A stretch of 64,000 bases of DNA from Ferroplasma acidiphilum (lineage in GTDB: Archaea; Thermoplasmatota; Thermoplasmata; Thermoplasmatales; Thermoplasmataceae), in NCBI RefSeq assembly GCF_002078355.1, contig NZ_CP015363.1:1116001-1180000 (forward strand). The letters are read 5' to 3'. Below the pieces are notes generated by a model. The model did not search any database. It saw only the letters and a program-made list of their open reading frames with translations, and was not told the DNA's origin. This document shows positions 36,688 to 46,140 of the stretch, piece after piece. Position numbers and translations under genes: made by a program. How positions within the stretch are numbered: position 1 is the first letter of the stretch; each line of letters starts with the position of its first letter.

Positions 36688-37308
36688 ATGAGAATAGCGG
36701 GACTTATTTCTGAACAGGCGATAGAGAATCCGGTAAAGGTCAATTATACATGGTATGAAAAAGCAAAGGGAATAATACAGTGGAATTTTGAAAACACAGG
36801 CAGTACCACAAGATCATTTATACTTTTAAGGGGAATTACAGAGAACAATAAAGTTTCTGAGATATATGCATTCGGTGACGCTTTCTATCCGCTTTATTAT
36901 AAAAATTTCAATGTTGATTTCGTGACTGAACCGGAACCACTGGCTAACGTTTCGGCCAGAACCAATAATGCTCCCCTGGCAGTTATAGAAAATTCAGATT
37001 CCAGGTTGCTTGTGGCTTTTCTTTACACATTATCAGGTGGCAGCAAGTATTCTGTACTGGAAGGCGGCTGGACGGGAGTAGAACCGGGGGGAATTAAAAT
37101 TGTACTTGCAAAATATTCAGGGACGAAAGATTTTAGCATAAAATATGAGAAAAAACAATGCACATTATATAATGAAGAATCCAGCACCGATTATGGATGC
37201 CCGGATGACCCGTTCACTGTTAAAAGCGCATTGATGAGGGTAAACAACCCCATAAAACCACTATTCAATGACACAATATCTGCAGCTGGCGATAACAATT
37301 GTGTGTAA
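36688..37308 (+). CDS. Hypothetical protein, beta-rich
   Basis: A 206-residue protein I do not recognise. No signal peptide or membrane helix is visible; the sequence is rich in short beta-like stretches with aromatic residues (VNYTWYEKAKGIIQWNF, DAFYPLYYKNFNVDF) and has two Cys near the C-terminus (KKQCTLYN, DYGCPDDP) plus a terminal Cys. TTTTATAGTATAA about 24 bp before the ATG supports expression as a leaderless transcript. Neighbours run away from it and give no clue. Probably lineage-specific. Confidence 0.6.
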   Translation: MRIAGLISEQAIENPVKVNYTWYEKAKGIIQWNFENTGSTTRSFILLRGITENNKVSEIYAFGDAFYPLYYKNFNVDFVTEPEPLANVSARTNNAPLAVIENSDSRLLVAFLYTLSGGSKYSVLEGGWTGVEPGGIKIVLAKYSGTKDFSIKYEKKQCTLYNEESSTDYGCPDDPFTVKSALMRVNNPIKPLFNDTISAAGDNNCV

Positions 37309-37419
37309 ATGCTTTAAAAAGCAATGAAAACAGAAAATGCTGAGGATTACAATAATGCACTTCAATGTATACTAGACCGGCATGACAATTAACCATGAAT
37401 TAAATATAATAAATTATAA

Positions 37420-37725
37420 TTAAGCCATTTTTTGCTTCATGTTTCTCTGGTGTTTTCCTGCATGTTCTGGACTTCTAGTTTTCCATCTTTGAGAAGATTT
37501 TAGAATCCTTATAGCTTCATCAGGTGATCTGGCTGTCTTTAAATTTTCAGCAAGTTCAGGAAAACCCATATAATTTAACCACATAGAAATATGCCCATTT
37601 ATAATGTGGTAACTGGCTGCATCATAATCATAATTGCTAACACACTGTAATTCAGTTATAAGGCTTTCAATATCACAGGCAATCCCTAATATTTTATCAT
37701 ATGACTTAAATAAAAATGGTTCCAT
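37420..37725 (-). CDS. Small hypothetical protein, DUF5752-like
   Basis: A 101-residue protein. The core DAASYHIINGHISMWLNYMGFPELAEN (about residues 35-61) resembles the helical DUF5752 module (YH...SxW...LGxxELAE), an attribution made from memory and uncertain. The last 25 residues are strongly basic. The ATG is preceded at about 25 bp by TTAAATATAAC on the minus strand, and a perfect palindrome lies just beyond that TATA box, so it is probably expressed and regulated. Confidence 0.55.
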   Translation of the reverse strand: MEPFLFKSYDKILGIACDIESLITELQCVSNYDYDAASYHIINGHISMWLNYMGFPELAENLKTARSPDEAIRILKSSQRWKTRSPEHAGKHQRNMKQKMA

Positions 37726-37759
37726 AATATATTATCCCTATGTTATATTTAAGTGTTCC

Positions 37760-37773
37760 TCTAACATGTTAGA
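37760..37773. promoter_or_regulatory. 14-bp perfect palindrome upstream of the small hypothetical gene
   Basis: TCTAACATGTTAGA reads the same on both strands and lies directly upstream of the TATA-like element of the gene at 37420-37725, where an archaeal regulator would compete with TFB/TBP. The rest of the 290-bp interval to surE shows nothing else convincing. Confidence 0.45.
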
Positions 37774-38018
37774 TACGTGCCCGCATTTATATATGAAAAT
37801 GAAGCCTCATTGCCGGTTGCAATATTAAATTCACGACCAATCCTGCCCGATCGACTATGTTGAAAATGCTTCAAATGGCTATGCCACATAAATTAAACTT
37901 GCTATTCCCGGAGCCCCCATGATCAATGCTTTATTTGTGGTTCCTGGATAAATTTTCCACTTTTCCAGCAATATATGCACAATAATTATTAAATATTATA
38001 TGGGTATATTATGGCATT

Positions 38019-38828
38019 ATGATTTTGGTTACAAATGATGATGGTTTTAATGCTGCTGGCATAAAGCAGCTTTATAAAAACGCATCCATGGTGGATGATG
38101 CCGTAATGGTTGCACCGGATAGCATGAGAAGCGCTTCTGGAATGAGTATAACATTTACAAGGCCTATGAGAATACAATCACTGGAAACATATGGAATTAA
38201 TGGATACTGTGTATCAGGCTATCCTGCTGACACAATCACGGTAGCACAGAATATTATATTAAAGGGCAAAAAGATAGATCTGGTAGCAAGCGGGATTAAT
38301 ATAGGCTCTAACATATCACTCAGATCAATATATGCCAGCGGAACTATATCTGCTGCAATTGCGGCTGCATTAAAGGGAATAAAGTCCATCGCATTTTCAA
38401 TGGTTACTGACCAGATAAATGGTAATGAAGGGCCTGATTTTTCAAAGGCTGGAATGTATTCAAGATATATTATAGAAGAATTTAAAAAATCTGGATTTCC
38501 TGAAAACGCAGATATACTTAATATTAATTTTCCTGCACAGATTACAGATGAGACAGAAATCAAGGTTGTCCCCATGGCCGAAAATGTTTTCCATGATTAT
38601 CTTGAGCATAATGTGGACCCCAATGGAAAGGATTACTACTGGCTGGGAAATACCGTAGAAAAAACGCAGGACAGGAATACAGATTACTACGTATTGATGG
38701 AGGAAAATAATATTTCCGTAACTCCTCTCTCTGTGTATGGGCACACTGTAAAAAATTATGAGCCTACAAGGAAATTTTTCGCTGGGATAACAAAAAAGAT
38801 AATTGAAAATGAAGATAGCATGTTATAA
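38019..38828 (+). CDS. surE: SurE 5'/3'-nucleotidase
   Basis: Removes phosphate from nucleoside 5' and 3' monophosphates. 269 residues. The metal-binding TNDDG is at residues 5-9, VAPDSMRSASGMS follows, and GINIGSNISLRSIYASGT carries the Asn ligand and the substrate loop. The enzyme is normally a dimer needing divalent metal. No operon partner is evident; the ABC transporter genes start about 100 bp later. Confidence 0.94.
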   Translation: MILVTNDDGFNAAGIKQLYKNASMVDDAVMVAPDSMRSASGMSITFTRPMRIQSLETYGINGYCVSGYPADTITVAQNIILKGKKIDLVASGINIGSNISLRSIYASGTISAAIAAALKGIKSIAFSMVTDQINGNEGPDFSKAGMYSRYIIEEFKKSGFPENADILNINFPAQITDETEIKVVPMAENVFHDYLEHNVDPNGKDYYWLGNTVEKTQDRNTDYYVLMEENNISVTPLSVYGHTVKNYEPTRKFFAGITKKIIENEDSML

Positions 38829-38933
38829 ATTTTAATAATAGAGCCTGATAGTTGAATTTCTGCCCATGATTGCTGTATAACAGGTCACCCTACGAAATGC
38901 AATATATTATATTATTCATGTTAATAGCCCAGG

Positions 38934-39773
38934 ATGATTCAAATCCGGGAGCTTGAAAAAGAATATGGCAAACACCAGAGAGCCCTCGATCATATAACCC
39001 AGGATCTGGATAGTGGAATAGTATCAATCATTGGCAAAAATGGAGCAGGGAAAACAACTCTTTTGAGAATATTATCCACACAGCTGAAATCATCATCCGG
39101 TGATGCATTCATCGACGGGCTCAGTATTAATAAAGATATTAAAGAAATCAGAAATAAAATAGTAAGCATTCCACAGGAAGCGTCTCCTATAGGAATACTT
39201 ACAGCATATGAGCAGGTTTTTTTATATCTTACAGGGAAGGGATTTTCTTTCCATTCAGCCAGGCAGGAATCCAGAATGGCCTTGAAGGTTGTTGGATTGG
39301 GAGATAAGATGGATGTCCCAACTGATATACTCTCCGGAGGCATGAAGAGAAAAATGTTTGTTGCTATGGCACTGGGATACAATGCTGAAACTGTATTTTT
39401 AGATGAACCCACAACCGGGCTTGACCCCTTATCCAGAATGGAAACATGGGGTGCAATAAAGGAGCTTACAGGAAATGTTGTTCTTACGACACATTATATG
39501 GAAGAGGCTACAGAGTTATCCAGGAAAATATACATGATGGACTCGGGAAAATTCATCGGGTCAGGAACTGCAGATGAACTCCTCTATGATTTAAGGGGTA
39601 AAGTCAGGATAGAATCTAAGGAGCAGATGCAGGGGTCCTATAGAATTGGAAATATATATGTAAAATATGTGGATAAATCGGATTTAGACAGATACGAAAA
39701 TCTTTATTATTCGATTAAGCAGATATCAATAGAGGATTTATTTATAACAAGGGGGGTTGACCTTGAATCTTAG
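38934..39773 (+). CDS. ABC transporter ATP-binding protein
   Basis: A 279-residue ATPase of the ABC-2 drug/polymer exporter class. Walker A is GKNGAGKTT (residues 34-42), signature LSGGMKRKM, Walker B VFLDEPTTGLDP and H-loop TTHYMEEA. The C-terminal 60 residues (RIESKEQMQGSYRIG...) are the usual accessory domain. It overlaps the permease gene by about 11 bp. The exported substrate is unknown. Confidence 0.93.
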   Translation: MIQIRELEKEYGKHQRALDHITQDLDSGIVSIIGKNGAGKTTLLRILSTQLKSSSGDAFIDGLSINKDIKEIRNKIVSIPQEASPIGILTAYEQVFLYLTGKGFSFHSARQESRMALKVVGLGDKMDVPTDILSGGMKRKMFVAMALGYNAETVFLDEPTTGLDPLSRMETWGAIKELTGNVVLTTHYMEEATELSRKIYMMDSGKFIGSGTADELLYDLRGKVRIESKEQMQGSYRIGNIYVKYVDKSDLDRYENLYYSIKQISIEDLFITRGVDLES

Positions 39774-40485
39774 ATTTATACTGTCAATGGCATGGTATTA
39801 TGGAATCAAAACTATTTTCAGGGGCCCTTCCTATTTGATTGCTTCACTGGCAACACCTTTAACCTTGCTCTTTCTTGTATTTGTATTGAGCCATGGGGCC
39901 CTGGTTAAATTTGCTATTGTCGGAGGGTTGATTGCATTTGTTGGTTCTGTAGGCCTTTCCGGTGCTGGAGATTCAGCCTTTTTCAGGCTTCAATTGAGAA
40001 TCCAGGATCTGTATGTTCCGAGCAAAGTTTCTCCATTTGATTATATGGCTGCCTTCACACTGAGCTATCTGGTTTTTTCTGTACCTGGAATAATACTGTA
40101 TATTTATCTCGGGCTCTCTTACCATCTTTTCAACCTGTACGATTCTTCAATGATGTTGCTGGTTATGGTTTTATTGATAATATCTACCACATCTATATCC
40201 TTTATAATATCAGGTTCTATTAAACATTTAAGGAATATATGGGGCATAACCGGTATATTGACCATCATCACAAGCATATTGCCACCAACATTCTATCCAT
40301 ACAGTTATGTTCCAAAGTCATTTTTATACATTATAGCACTTTCGCCTACAACGCCAGCAGCAGTCATTGCCCAGGGTGCATTCGGGCTTTCAGTTCCTAT
40401 GAATTCCATGTTTTACATAATGATAATTGAAACGGTAATCTATACTATACTTGCCAGAATACTTGTCAGATGGAGGGAAAACTAA
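39763..40485 (+). CDS. ABC-2 type permease
   Basis: A membrane subunit of about 240 residues with six hydrophobic segments, partner of the ATPase gene it overlaps. I place the start at TTG 39763 (MNLRFILSMAWYYG) because GGGGGG at 39751-39756 lies six bases upstream as a ribosome-binding site; an in-frame TTG at 39757 is too close to that site. The family exports drugs, lipids or polysaccharides. The C-terminus (RWREN) is short and cytoplasmic. Confidence 0.85.
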   Translation: MNLRFILSMAWYYGIKTIFRGPSYLIASLATPLTLLFLVFVLSHGALVKFAIVGGLIAFVGSVGLSGAGDSAFFRLQLRIQDLYVPSKVSPFDYMAAFTLSYLVFSVPGIILYIYLGLSYHLFNLYDSSMMLLVMVLLIISTTSISFIISGSIKHLRNIWGITGILTIITSILPPTFYPYSYVPKSFLYIIALSPTTPAAVIAQGAFGLSVPMNSMFYIMIIETVIYTILARILVRWREN

Positions 40486-40516
40486 TAACCCGGATATTTA
40501 TACATTTTTTGGATCA

Positions 40517-40534
40517 AAGCATTAAGAAATGCTT
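40517..40534. promoter_or_regulatory. Inverted repeat at the moaA promoter
   Basis: AAGCATT (40517-40523) and AATGCTT (40528-40534) are perfect inverted arms separated by four bases. The 3' arm runs into CTTATATAC, the TATA box 26 bp before the moaA start, so a bound repressor would block transcription factor access. Confidence 0.5.
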
Positions 40535-40562
40535 ATATACTTTTCAGGCAATATGAAATTAT

Positions 40563-41510
40563 ATGTTAAACAGTGTGCATTCAGGGCTGCTTTATGATAA
40601 CTTTGGCAGGCCAGTAAATAGTATGAGAATCCAGTTAAATGCCATATGCAATTTTCACTGTATATTCTGCCACATGGAAGGAACAGAAAGGAGCATGCAA
40701 TATATGACTCCAGAACAGATTGAAAATGTTGTAGCTGTAGCAGCAAGCCACGGTGTAAATAAAATTAAATTTACAGGAGGCGAACCGCTTTTAAGGGAAG
40801 ACATACTGGAAATTGTCAGGAGGACCAGAAAGCATATTACCGGAAATATTTCATTAACAACCAATGGAGTGGAACTTCCTAAACTGGCAAAGGGACTTAA
40901 AGAGGCCGGGCTGGATAGGGTAAATATATCTATGCATGCAATAGATGAGTACAATTTCCATTTTATAACAGACACAAAGAAAAACTTTCTTCCCATAGTA
41001 AAACAGGGAATACAGGCTGCCAGGGATGCGGGTCTTGGGCCTATAAAAATTAATTTTGTGCTTATGAAAAATATCAATGAGGATCAGGTTGATGGAATGA
41101 TAAAATTCTGTGCTGAAAATGATTCTACCCTGCAGTTAATAGAATTCGAGGCTAACAGGGAAAAGGAGCATAGTGAGGAGTATCTTAAATATCACGTTCC
41201 ACTTGAACCCATAGAAAGGAGAATACAGAAACAGGCTATGGATGTGGAGCACAATCCATTGCATAACAGGGAGAGATACACAGTTAAAACCGATTATGGA
41301 GAAGTAAAGATAGAATTTGTAAAACCCATGCGAAATAAAGATTTCTGCAAACATTGCACCAGATTGAGGCTCACGGCTGATGGCCAGTTCAAGACCTGCT
41401 TATTAAGGGAAAATGATTATTTCGACATAAAAGATATGCTCGGTGATGAAAGTGAAATTGATAGCATGTACAGGAAAGCTGTAGAGGCAAGGGTGCCATA
41501 CTGGAGGTAA
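40563..41510 (+). CDS. moaA: GTP 3',8-cyclase (molybdenum cofactor synthesis)
   Basis: Radical-SAM enzyme making the pyranopterin precursor from GTP. 315 residues. The SAM cluster cysteines are C29, C33 and C36 in CNFHCIFC; the C-terminal second cluster is CKHCTRLRLTADGQFKTC. KFTGGEPLLRED and SLTTNG are typical. A TATA box 26 bp upstream implies a leaderless mRNA. It is followed three bases later by moaD; moaE is 16 kb away. Confidence 0.95.
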   Translation: MLNSVHSGLLYDNFGRPVNSMRIQLNAICNFHCIFCHMEGTERSMQYMTPEQIENVVAVAASHGVNKIKFTGGEPLLREDILEIVRRTRKHITGNISLTTNGVELPKLAKGLKEAGLDRVNISMHAIDEYNFHFITDTKKNFLPIVKQGIQAARDAGLGPIKINFVLMKNINEDQVDGMIKFCAENDSTLQLIEFEANREKEHSEEYLKYHVPLEPIERRIQKQAMDVEHNPLHNRERYTVKTDYGEVKIEFVKPMRNKDFCKHCTRLRLTADGQFKTCLLRENDYFDIKDMLGDESEIDSMYRKAVEARVPYWR

Positions 41511-41513
41511 TAG

Positions 41514-41750
41514 ATGAAGATAGTAGTTCTTTATTTTGCCCATGTGAGAGATATAACCGGGTTGCCGCAGGAAGTTTTTGACCTTGAGACAGGCAACATG
41601 GATCTGTTAAGGGAAAAGATTTTCAGCAAATATCCACAGTTGAGAGCCATTAATAATTTGCTCATATCAGTAAATAATGAATATTATTCCGGGCTCCCGC
41701 TCAATGAAAATGACAGGGTTGCATTTTTCCCCCCTGTAAGCGGTGGGTAA
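41514..41750 (+). CDS. moaD: Molybdopterin synthase sulfur-carrier subunit
   Basis: A 78-residue ubiquitin-like MoaD ending in the required double glycine (FFPPVSGG), which is thiocarboxylated and delivers sulfur to MoaE. It begins three bases after the moaA stop and is surely co-transcribed. The N-terminus MKIVVLYFAHVRDITG and the NDRVAFFPPVSGG tail are diagnostic. Confidence 0.93.
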   Translation: MKIVVLYFAHVRDITGLPQEVFDLETGNMDLLREKIFSKYPQLRAINNLLISVNNEYYSGLPLNENDRVAFFPPVSGG

Positions 41751-41765
41751 CCCTGATTTACAAAA

Positions 41766-43217
41766 TTATTTAAAGTATTTTTCCTTCATATAATGTAGTA
41801 GCCCATCGCCCCTGGGATCAACACCAGCTTCTGAATCAGAATCAATTAATATTCCCTGGGCATGGCCCATCATATCGTTAAGGTCATCAACCGGTTCATA
41901 GTGGTTAAGCCTCAATGTACTTTCATAATAAACCTTTGAATCACCGTAAATAGATGCGGGGTATGCAAATCTAGGGTAAGCTATAGCATCCGGCATATTG
42001 CCTCCGAGGTCAATAATCCTTGAAAGTATCTGGACATTGACCTGTGGCTGGACATCACCTCCCATGGTTCCTAAAATTATATCCTTTTTTCCAGAGGCAA
42101 GGATGCTCATAAGTGTGTGGAATGTTTTTTTGCCAGGTTTCAGGCTATTTTTATTTTCACTGTCAAGGGAAAAATAACTGCCCCTGTTGTTCATATTTAT
42201 GCCTGTTCCCTTAATGCTATGCCCTGACCCGAAGCCCATATAATTGCTCTGTATAGCACTAATCTCTATTTCACCATCGAAAATTGAATATGCAGTTGTA
42301 TCGGAAAGATTGGATTTCTGATTTCCCGGTTGATCATTATCCGGTTTCATGTCATCTATGTTTTCCGGTAATTTCACGCCATCGTATACGTACTTCCTGC
42401 GAATATTGTACGCGTCATGCATGGTTTTTATCAAAGTATCGTAATATTCCTGGTGCTCCATGCCCGCAAGATCATAGGCATTCAGGTCTCTTAGCCATAC
42501 AGATGCTGTCAATCCCTGGCTAACAGGTGGATTTGTATAAACATTATACCCCCTGTAATTCACCCTTACCGGTTCTGTGATAGAGGCTTTGTAATCTAAA
42601 AGGTCTTTTTTTGTGATAAGTCCGCCCTTTTCCTTCATATCGGCCTCTATTTTATCAGCAATGTTACCGTTATAAAATGAATCTAACCCTTCCGTTACCA
42701 ATGTTTCAAGAGTATTGCCAAGGCTTTTCTGTACAAGCCATGAGTCAGTGCCCTTATAAATATTATTAAAATCTTCATCCCCTCCATCGAACCGGTTAAT
42801 TGCTCTTACAAGTTTTCTGCTTGGTTCGAAGCCATCCTTTGCGAACTGTATTGCCCTCTTAAAATTTTCACCTATGCCCATCACGGATTTTTCCGCAGCA
42901 ATTTTCCATGAAGCTACAAGTCCGGGAATTGAAAATGACGAGAGACTGCCTCTTTTTGGTATCTCCTGATAGCCATTTCTGGAATAAAAATCGATGCTCG
43001 CTGCGGATGCTGCATACCCGCTTGCATTGATGCAGTAATATCCATTATCCTTTATTGTGGCAAATAAATCCCCTCCAAGCCCGTTAAAATGGGGCTGGAC
43101 GACAACGAGGGCAGATGATGAAGCAAGCATGGCGTCGTAGGCATTGCCTCCCCTTTCCAGTGCTTCCATTCCCGCCATTGTGCTCAACGGGTGGCTTGTG
43201 GCAACATTATATTTCAT
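41766..43217 (-). CDS. Gamma-glutamyltransferase family protein
   Basis: A 483-residue Ntn-hydrolase. The proenzyme processing threonine lies in LSDTTAYSIFDG (near residue 306), preceded by the long alpha part (GGNAYDAMLASSSALVVVQPHFNGLGGD). No signal peptide is visible, so it is probably cytoplasmic. It may hydrolyse gamma-glutamyl compounds or act as an acylase/cephalosporin-acylase-like enzyme; in acidophilic archaea it is usually annotated as gamma-glutamyltranspeptidase. It is convergent with moaD. Confidence 0.88.
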   Translation of the reverse strand: MKYNVATSHPLSTMAGMEALERGGNAYDAMLASSSALVVVQPHFNGLGGDLFATIKDNGYYCINASGYAASAASIDFYSRNGYQEIPKRGSLSSFSIPGLVASWKIAAEKSVMGIGENFKRAIQFAKDGFEPSRKLVRAINRFDGGDEDFNNIYKGTDSWLVQKSLGNTLETLVTEGLDSFYNGNIADKIEADMKEKGGLITKKDLLDYKASITEPVRVNYRGYNVYTNPPVSQGLTASVWLRDLNAYDLAGMEHQEYYDTLIKTMHDAYNIRRKYVYDGVKLPENIDDMKPDNDQPGNQKSNLSDTTAYSIFDGEIEISAIQSNYMGFGSGHSIKGTGINMNNRGSYFSLDSENKNSLKPGKKTFHTLMSILASGKKDIILGTMGGDVQPQVNVQILSRIIDLGGNMPDAIAYPRFAYPASIYGDSKVYYESTLRLNHYEPVDDLNDMMGHAQGILIDSDSEAGVDPRGDGLLHYMKEKYFK

Positions 43218-43346
43218 AGTGCAAATATTTATTCAAACTATATAAATAATTTCAATAAGGTTCCATACGTTAAAGTTAAAATTCAGAACTTTTTATCGCT
43301 ATAAGTAAATATAAACACTTATATACTAAAATTTCACTTTAAGCTT

Positions 43347-43913
43347 ATGAAATCAAAAAAATTGATGTCAGTAATAGTGGCAATTATAATAATTGCAGTG
43401 ATAGCAGGCGGTAGCTACTACGCTTATCATTATGAAACCACCGGAACTATGAAAGTAAGTGCAGCTGATACGCCCACAAATCTTATTGGAGTTATGGATG
43501 TGAATGTTACATTCAGTGCAATTGCATTGCACTCCGATAAAGTATCCTCAAACTCAACAGGATGGACAAACTACTCACTGCATGATAAGACTGTAAATAT
43601 AATGAATTTAAATGCAAGCAACGCGGCATTTCTGTCTAACCTGTCTGTACATGCTGGCTCGTATAATCTGATAAAGATATACATCAAAAATGTAACTATA
43701 TATGTAAATACGTCTGTAACAAGTTTATTTGGAGCAAACGCAACAGTTAGCTTGCATCTGGCACATGATTTTGCTCTTGTGGTTCTTGTACATCCAGTGA
43801 CAGTATCTGCACATTCAACTACAAGCATAGTAACAGATTTTAACCTCTCCAACAACATACATGTATCAAGCCATACATTTAGTATGAGCGCAACAGTAGA
43901 TGTTGTTTCTTAA
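43347..43913 (+). CDS. DUF4382 secreted or membrane-anchored protein
   Basis: A 188-residue protein with an N-terminal basic residue run and one hydrophobic helix (LMSVIVAIIIIAVIAGGSYYAYHY), then an extracytoplasmic beta-rich domain of the DUF4382 family (MKVSAADTPTNLIGVMDVNVTFSAIALH, a pattern I know from this family). Many Asn-x-Ser/Thr sites suggest glycosylation. Function unknown; surface or cell-envelope role inferred. It stands between two unrelated genes. Confidence 0.8.
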   Translation: MKSKKLMSVIVAIIIIAVIAGGSYYAYHYETTGTMKVSAADTPTNLIGVMDVNVTFSAIALHSDKVSSNSTGWTNYSLHDKTVNIMNLNASNAAFLSNLSVHAGSYNLIKIYIKNVTIYVNTSVTSLFGANATVSLHLAHDFALVVLVHPVTVSAHSTTSIVTDFNLSNNIHVSSHTFSMSATVDVVS

Positions 43914-43980
43914 TTTTTATAAATTTTTTATTTCATTGAAATACACAAAAACTTTATTTTAATTATTTACTTCTGAACAG

Positions 43981-45624
43981 ATGAATCCTTTTGAAAAAGC
44001 GAATATTGGTGGAGCAGAAATTAAAAACAGATTTGTCATGGCACCCATGATTTCTAACCTTTGCAATCCAGATGGAACTACAAATGAAAATCATATTAGA
44101 TACCTGGAGGAAAGGGCCCGTGGTGGCTTCGGGCTAATAATCACTGAATACGCTTATGTAGATGACTCCAATGGAAAAGGCTCGCCAAACGAAATGGGAA
44201 TATTTTCCAGGTCACAGTTGCCAAAACTGTCAAGATTGACTGAAAGAATACATTCAGCAGGTTCAAAAATATTTGTCCAGCTTGTACATTCCGGAGGAAA
44301 GGCAAATCCCCATTATAACACCGGTAAAATATTCGCTCCTTCCAGCGTTGATTATATCGGAAGTATACCTGAAGAAATGACAAAAGATGATATCAAAAAA
44401 GTGGAGGAGAAGTTTGTAAACGCTGCTGAACTTGCATACCGGGCCGGATTTGATGGAATAGAACTCCATGGTGCGCACGGGTACCTTCTTCAGGAATTTA
44501 TTTCACCGGCACTGAATAAAAGGACTGATGAATATGGCGGTTCTGTAGAAAACCGGATAAGGATAATAAATGAGATTTCCAGTGCTATAAAATCAAAACT
44601 CAATATGCCTTTAGGAATCAGGCTAAGCCTCTATGAGGATGACGAGGATGGTTATGATGCTGATTACGGAATAGATGTGGCATCCAGGCTGGAAAATATG
44701 GACTATGTGCATTTTTCTTCCGGGAGGTTTGCACCACCGGGGTCTTCTGCCTCTTTCTACTATGACAACGTGCATATAGGTGCAAAGCTTAAGAAAAAAC
44801 TTGATAAAAATACAATGCTTGTAGGTTCCATAAGATCCATGGAAGATATAGAAAAAGCTTTAACCGTTTCTGATTTTGTTGTACTGGGCAGGCAGGCCCT
44901 TGCAGATCCATATACGCCTGTAAAAATTAAAATGAAAATGCCATACAGGGTATGCATAAGATGCAACCAGGCATGCAGAAATCTGGCCAACGCAGAAGTT
45001 AGATGTACCATTAATCCGTACACAGGAATTGAAGAGACAATACAACCTGGCAGGAAATACCATGGTGAAATTGCTATAGTTGGTTCTGGAATAAAAGGGC
45101 TGGAAGCAGCCTTATACTCTGCAAACAAAGGCTTCAAACCTATTATATATGAAGAATCAAGCTTTGGAGGGCAATTCAACGAAATAATTGATAAATACAA
45201 AAAACGTGATTTTACGCCACTGATAGAGTATTACAGGTCAATGCTTGAAAAGTATGGAATAGAAATAAGGCACGAATCCTCAAATACAGGAATATTTTGC
45301 CTTCCTGATAAGGTATATCCGGATATTCTGGATATGGGGGATGTATCAATTGATACGAATATATACAGATATTTCGATGATGCCCTGAGAATAGCTGAAA
45401 AAAATAAGGTTATTATGAGCAATAATTCCCTTAATAGCCTTGAGAGGTCAAGGGTAACCGGGTACCGGAGGCTAGCAGAGAAAGCAGGAATAGAATTCAA
45501 AGATATGGATCACTATGATTTCAAGTTATATGACAGCAGCCAGTACGATATACTTGAGGCCATGAAAAGCGGTAGAAGGGTTATTGAAAACTATATTCTC
45601 GAAAACGAAACAGAATTCCTGTAA
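43981..45624 (+). CDS. NADH:flavin oxidoreductase (old yellow enzyme), short C-terminus
   Basis: A 547-residue protein of the 2,4-dienoyl-CoA reductase/trimethylamine dehydrogenase branch. The N-terminal TIM barrel binds FMN (MAPMISNLCNPDG, QLVHSGGKA, GAHGYLLQEFISPALNKRTD, FVVLGRQALADP). A 4Fe-4S motif CIRCNQACRNLANAEVRC follows (C-x2-C-x3-C-x9-10-C). The C-terminal FAD domain begins IAIVGSGIKGLEAA but is about 100-120 residues shorter than usual and shows no second nucleotide motif. Substrate unknown; enoate or amine reduction is typical. Confidence 0.85.
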   Translation: MNPFEKANIGGAEIKNRFVMAPMISNLCNPDGTTNENHIRYLEERARGGFGLIITEYAYVDDSNGKGSPNEMGIFSRSQLPKLSRLTERIHSAGSKIFVQLVHSGGKANPHYNTGKIFAPSSVDYIGSIPEEMTKDDIKKVEEKFVNAAELAYRAGFDGIELHGAHGYLLQEFISPALNKRTDEYGGSVENRIRIINEISSAIKSKLNMPLGIRLSLYEDDEDGYDADYGIDVASRLENMDYVHFSSGRFAPPGSSASFYYDNVHIGAKLKKKLDKNTMLVGSIRSMEDIEKALTVSDFVVLGRQALADPYTPVKIKMKMPYRVCIRCNQACRNLANAEVRCTINPYTGIEETIQPGRKYHGEIAIVGSGIKGLEAALYSANKGFKPIIYEESSFGGQFNEIIDKYKKRDFTPLIEYYRSMLEKYGIEIRHESSNTGIFCLPDKVYPDILDMGDVSIDTNIYRYFDDALRIAEKNKVIMSNNSLNSLERSRVTGYRRLAEKAGIEFKDMDHYDFKLYDSSQYDILEAMKSGRRVIENYILENETEFL

Positions 45625-45672
45625 AAATTTAAACCATCTAAATTTTTATTAGTGTCATATTAATGATGAATC

Positions 45673-46140
45673 ATGAAAGTTGCAGTTATAATGGGAAGCA
45701 GGTCAGATTTTCCCGTAATGCAGGACGCAGTTAATGAGTTAAAAAATTTTGGCATTGAAGTGGAATACAGGATTGTATCCGCACACAGGACGCCGGAATT
45801 TATGCTGGAATATGCCAGTAATGCCATAAATAATCATATAGAAGTTATTATAGCTGGAGCAGGCGGAGCTGCACATTTGCCAGGCATGGTGGCTTCAATG
45901 ACAACGTTGCCAGTTATCGGGGTTCCGGTGCAATCAAAGGCATTGAACGGCATTGATTCTCTTCTCTCAATAGTGCAGATGCCCCCAGGAGTTCCTGTAG
46001 CTACAGTGTCCATCAATGGAGCGAGGAACGCTGCCCTCCTTGCAGTAAGGATTCTTTCAATAAAATATCCTAAAATAAAGGAAATGCTGCAGGCATTTAT
46101 AGACAACCAGCGGGATACAGTTTTAGGTGATAAACTATGA
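45673..46140 (+). CDS. purE: N5-carboxyaminoimidazole ribonucleotide mutase
   Basis: Converts N5-CAIR to CAIR in purine synthesis. 155 residues with [28 protein letters not shown] and [27 protein letters not shown], all diagnostic of class I PurE. It works with PurK; the stop and next start share ATGA. Confidence 0.95.
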   Translation: MKVAVIMGSRSDFPVMQDAVNELKNFGIEVEYRIVSAHRTPEFMLEYASNAINNHIEVIIAGAGGAAHLPGMVASMTTLPVIGVPVQSKALNGIDSLLSIVQMPPGVPVATVSINGARNAALLAVRILSIKYPKIKEMLQAFIDNQRDTVLGDKL

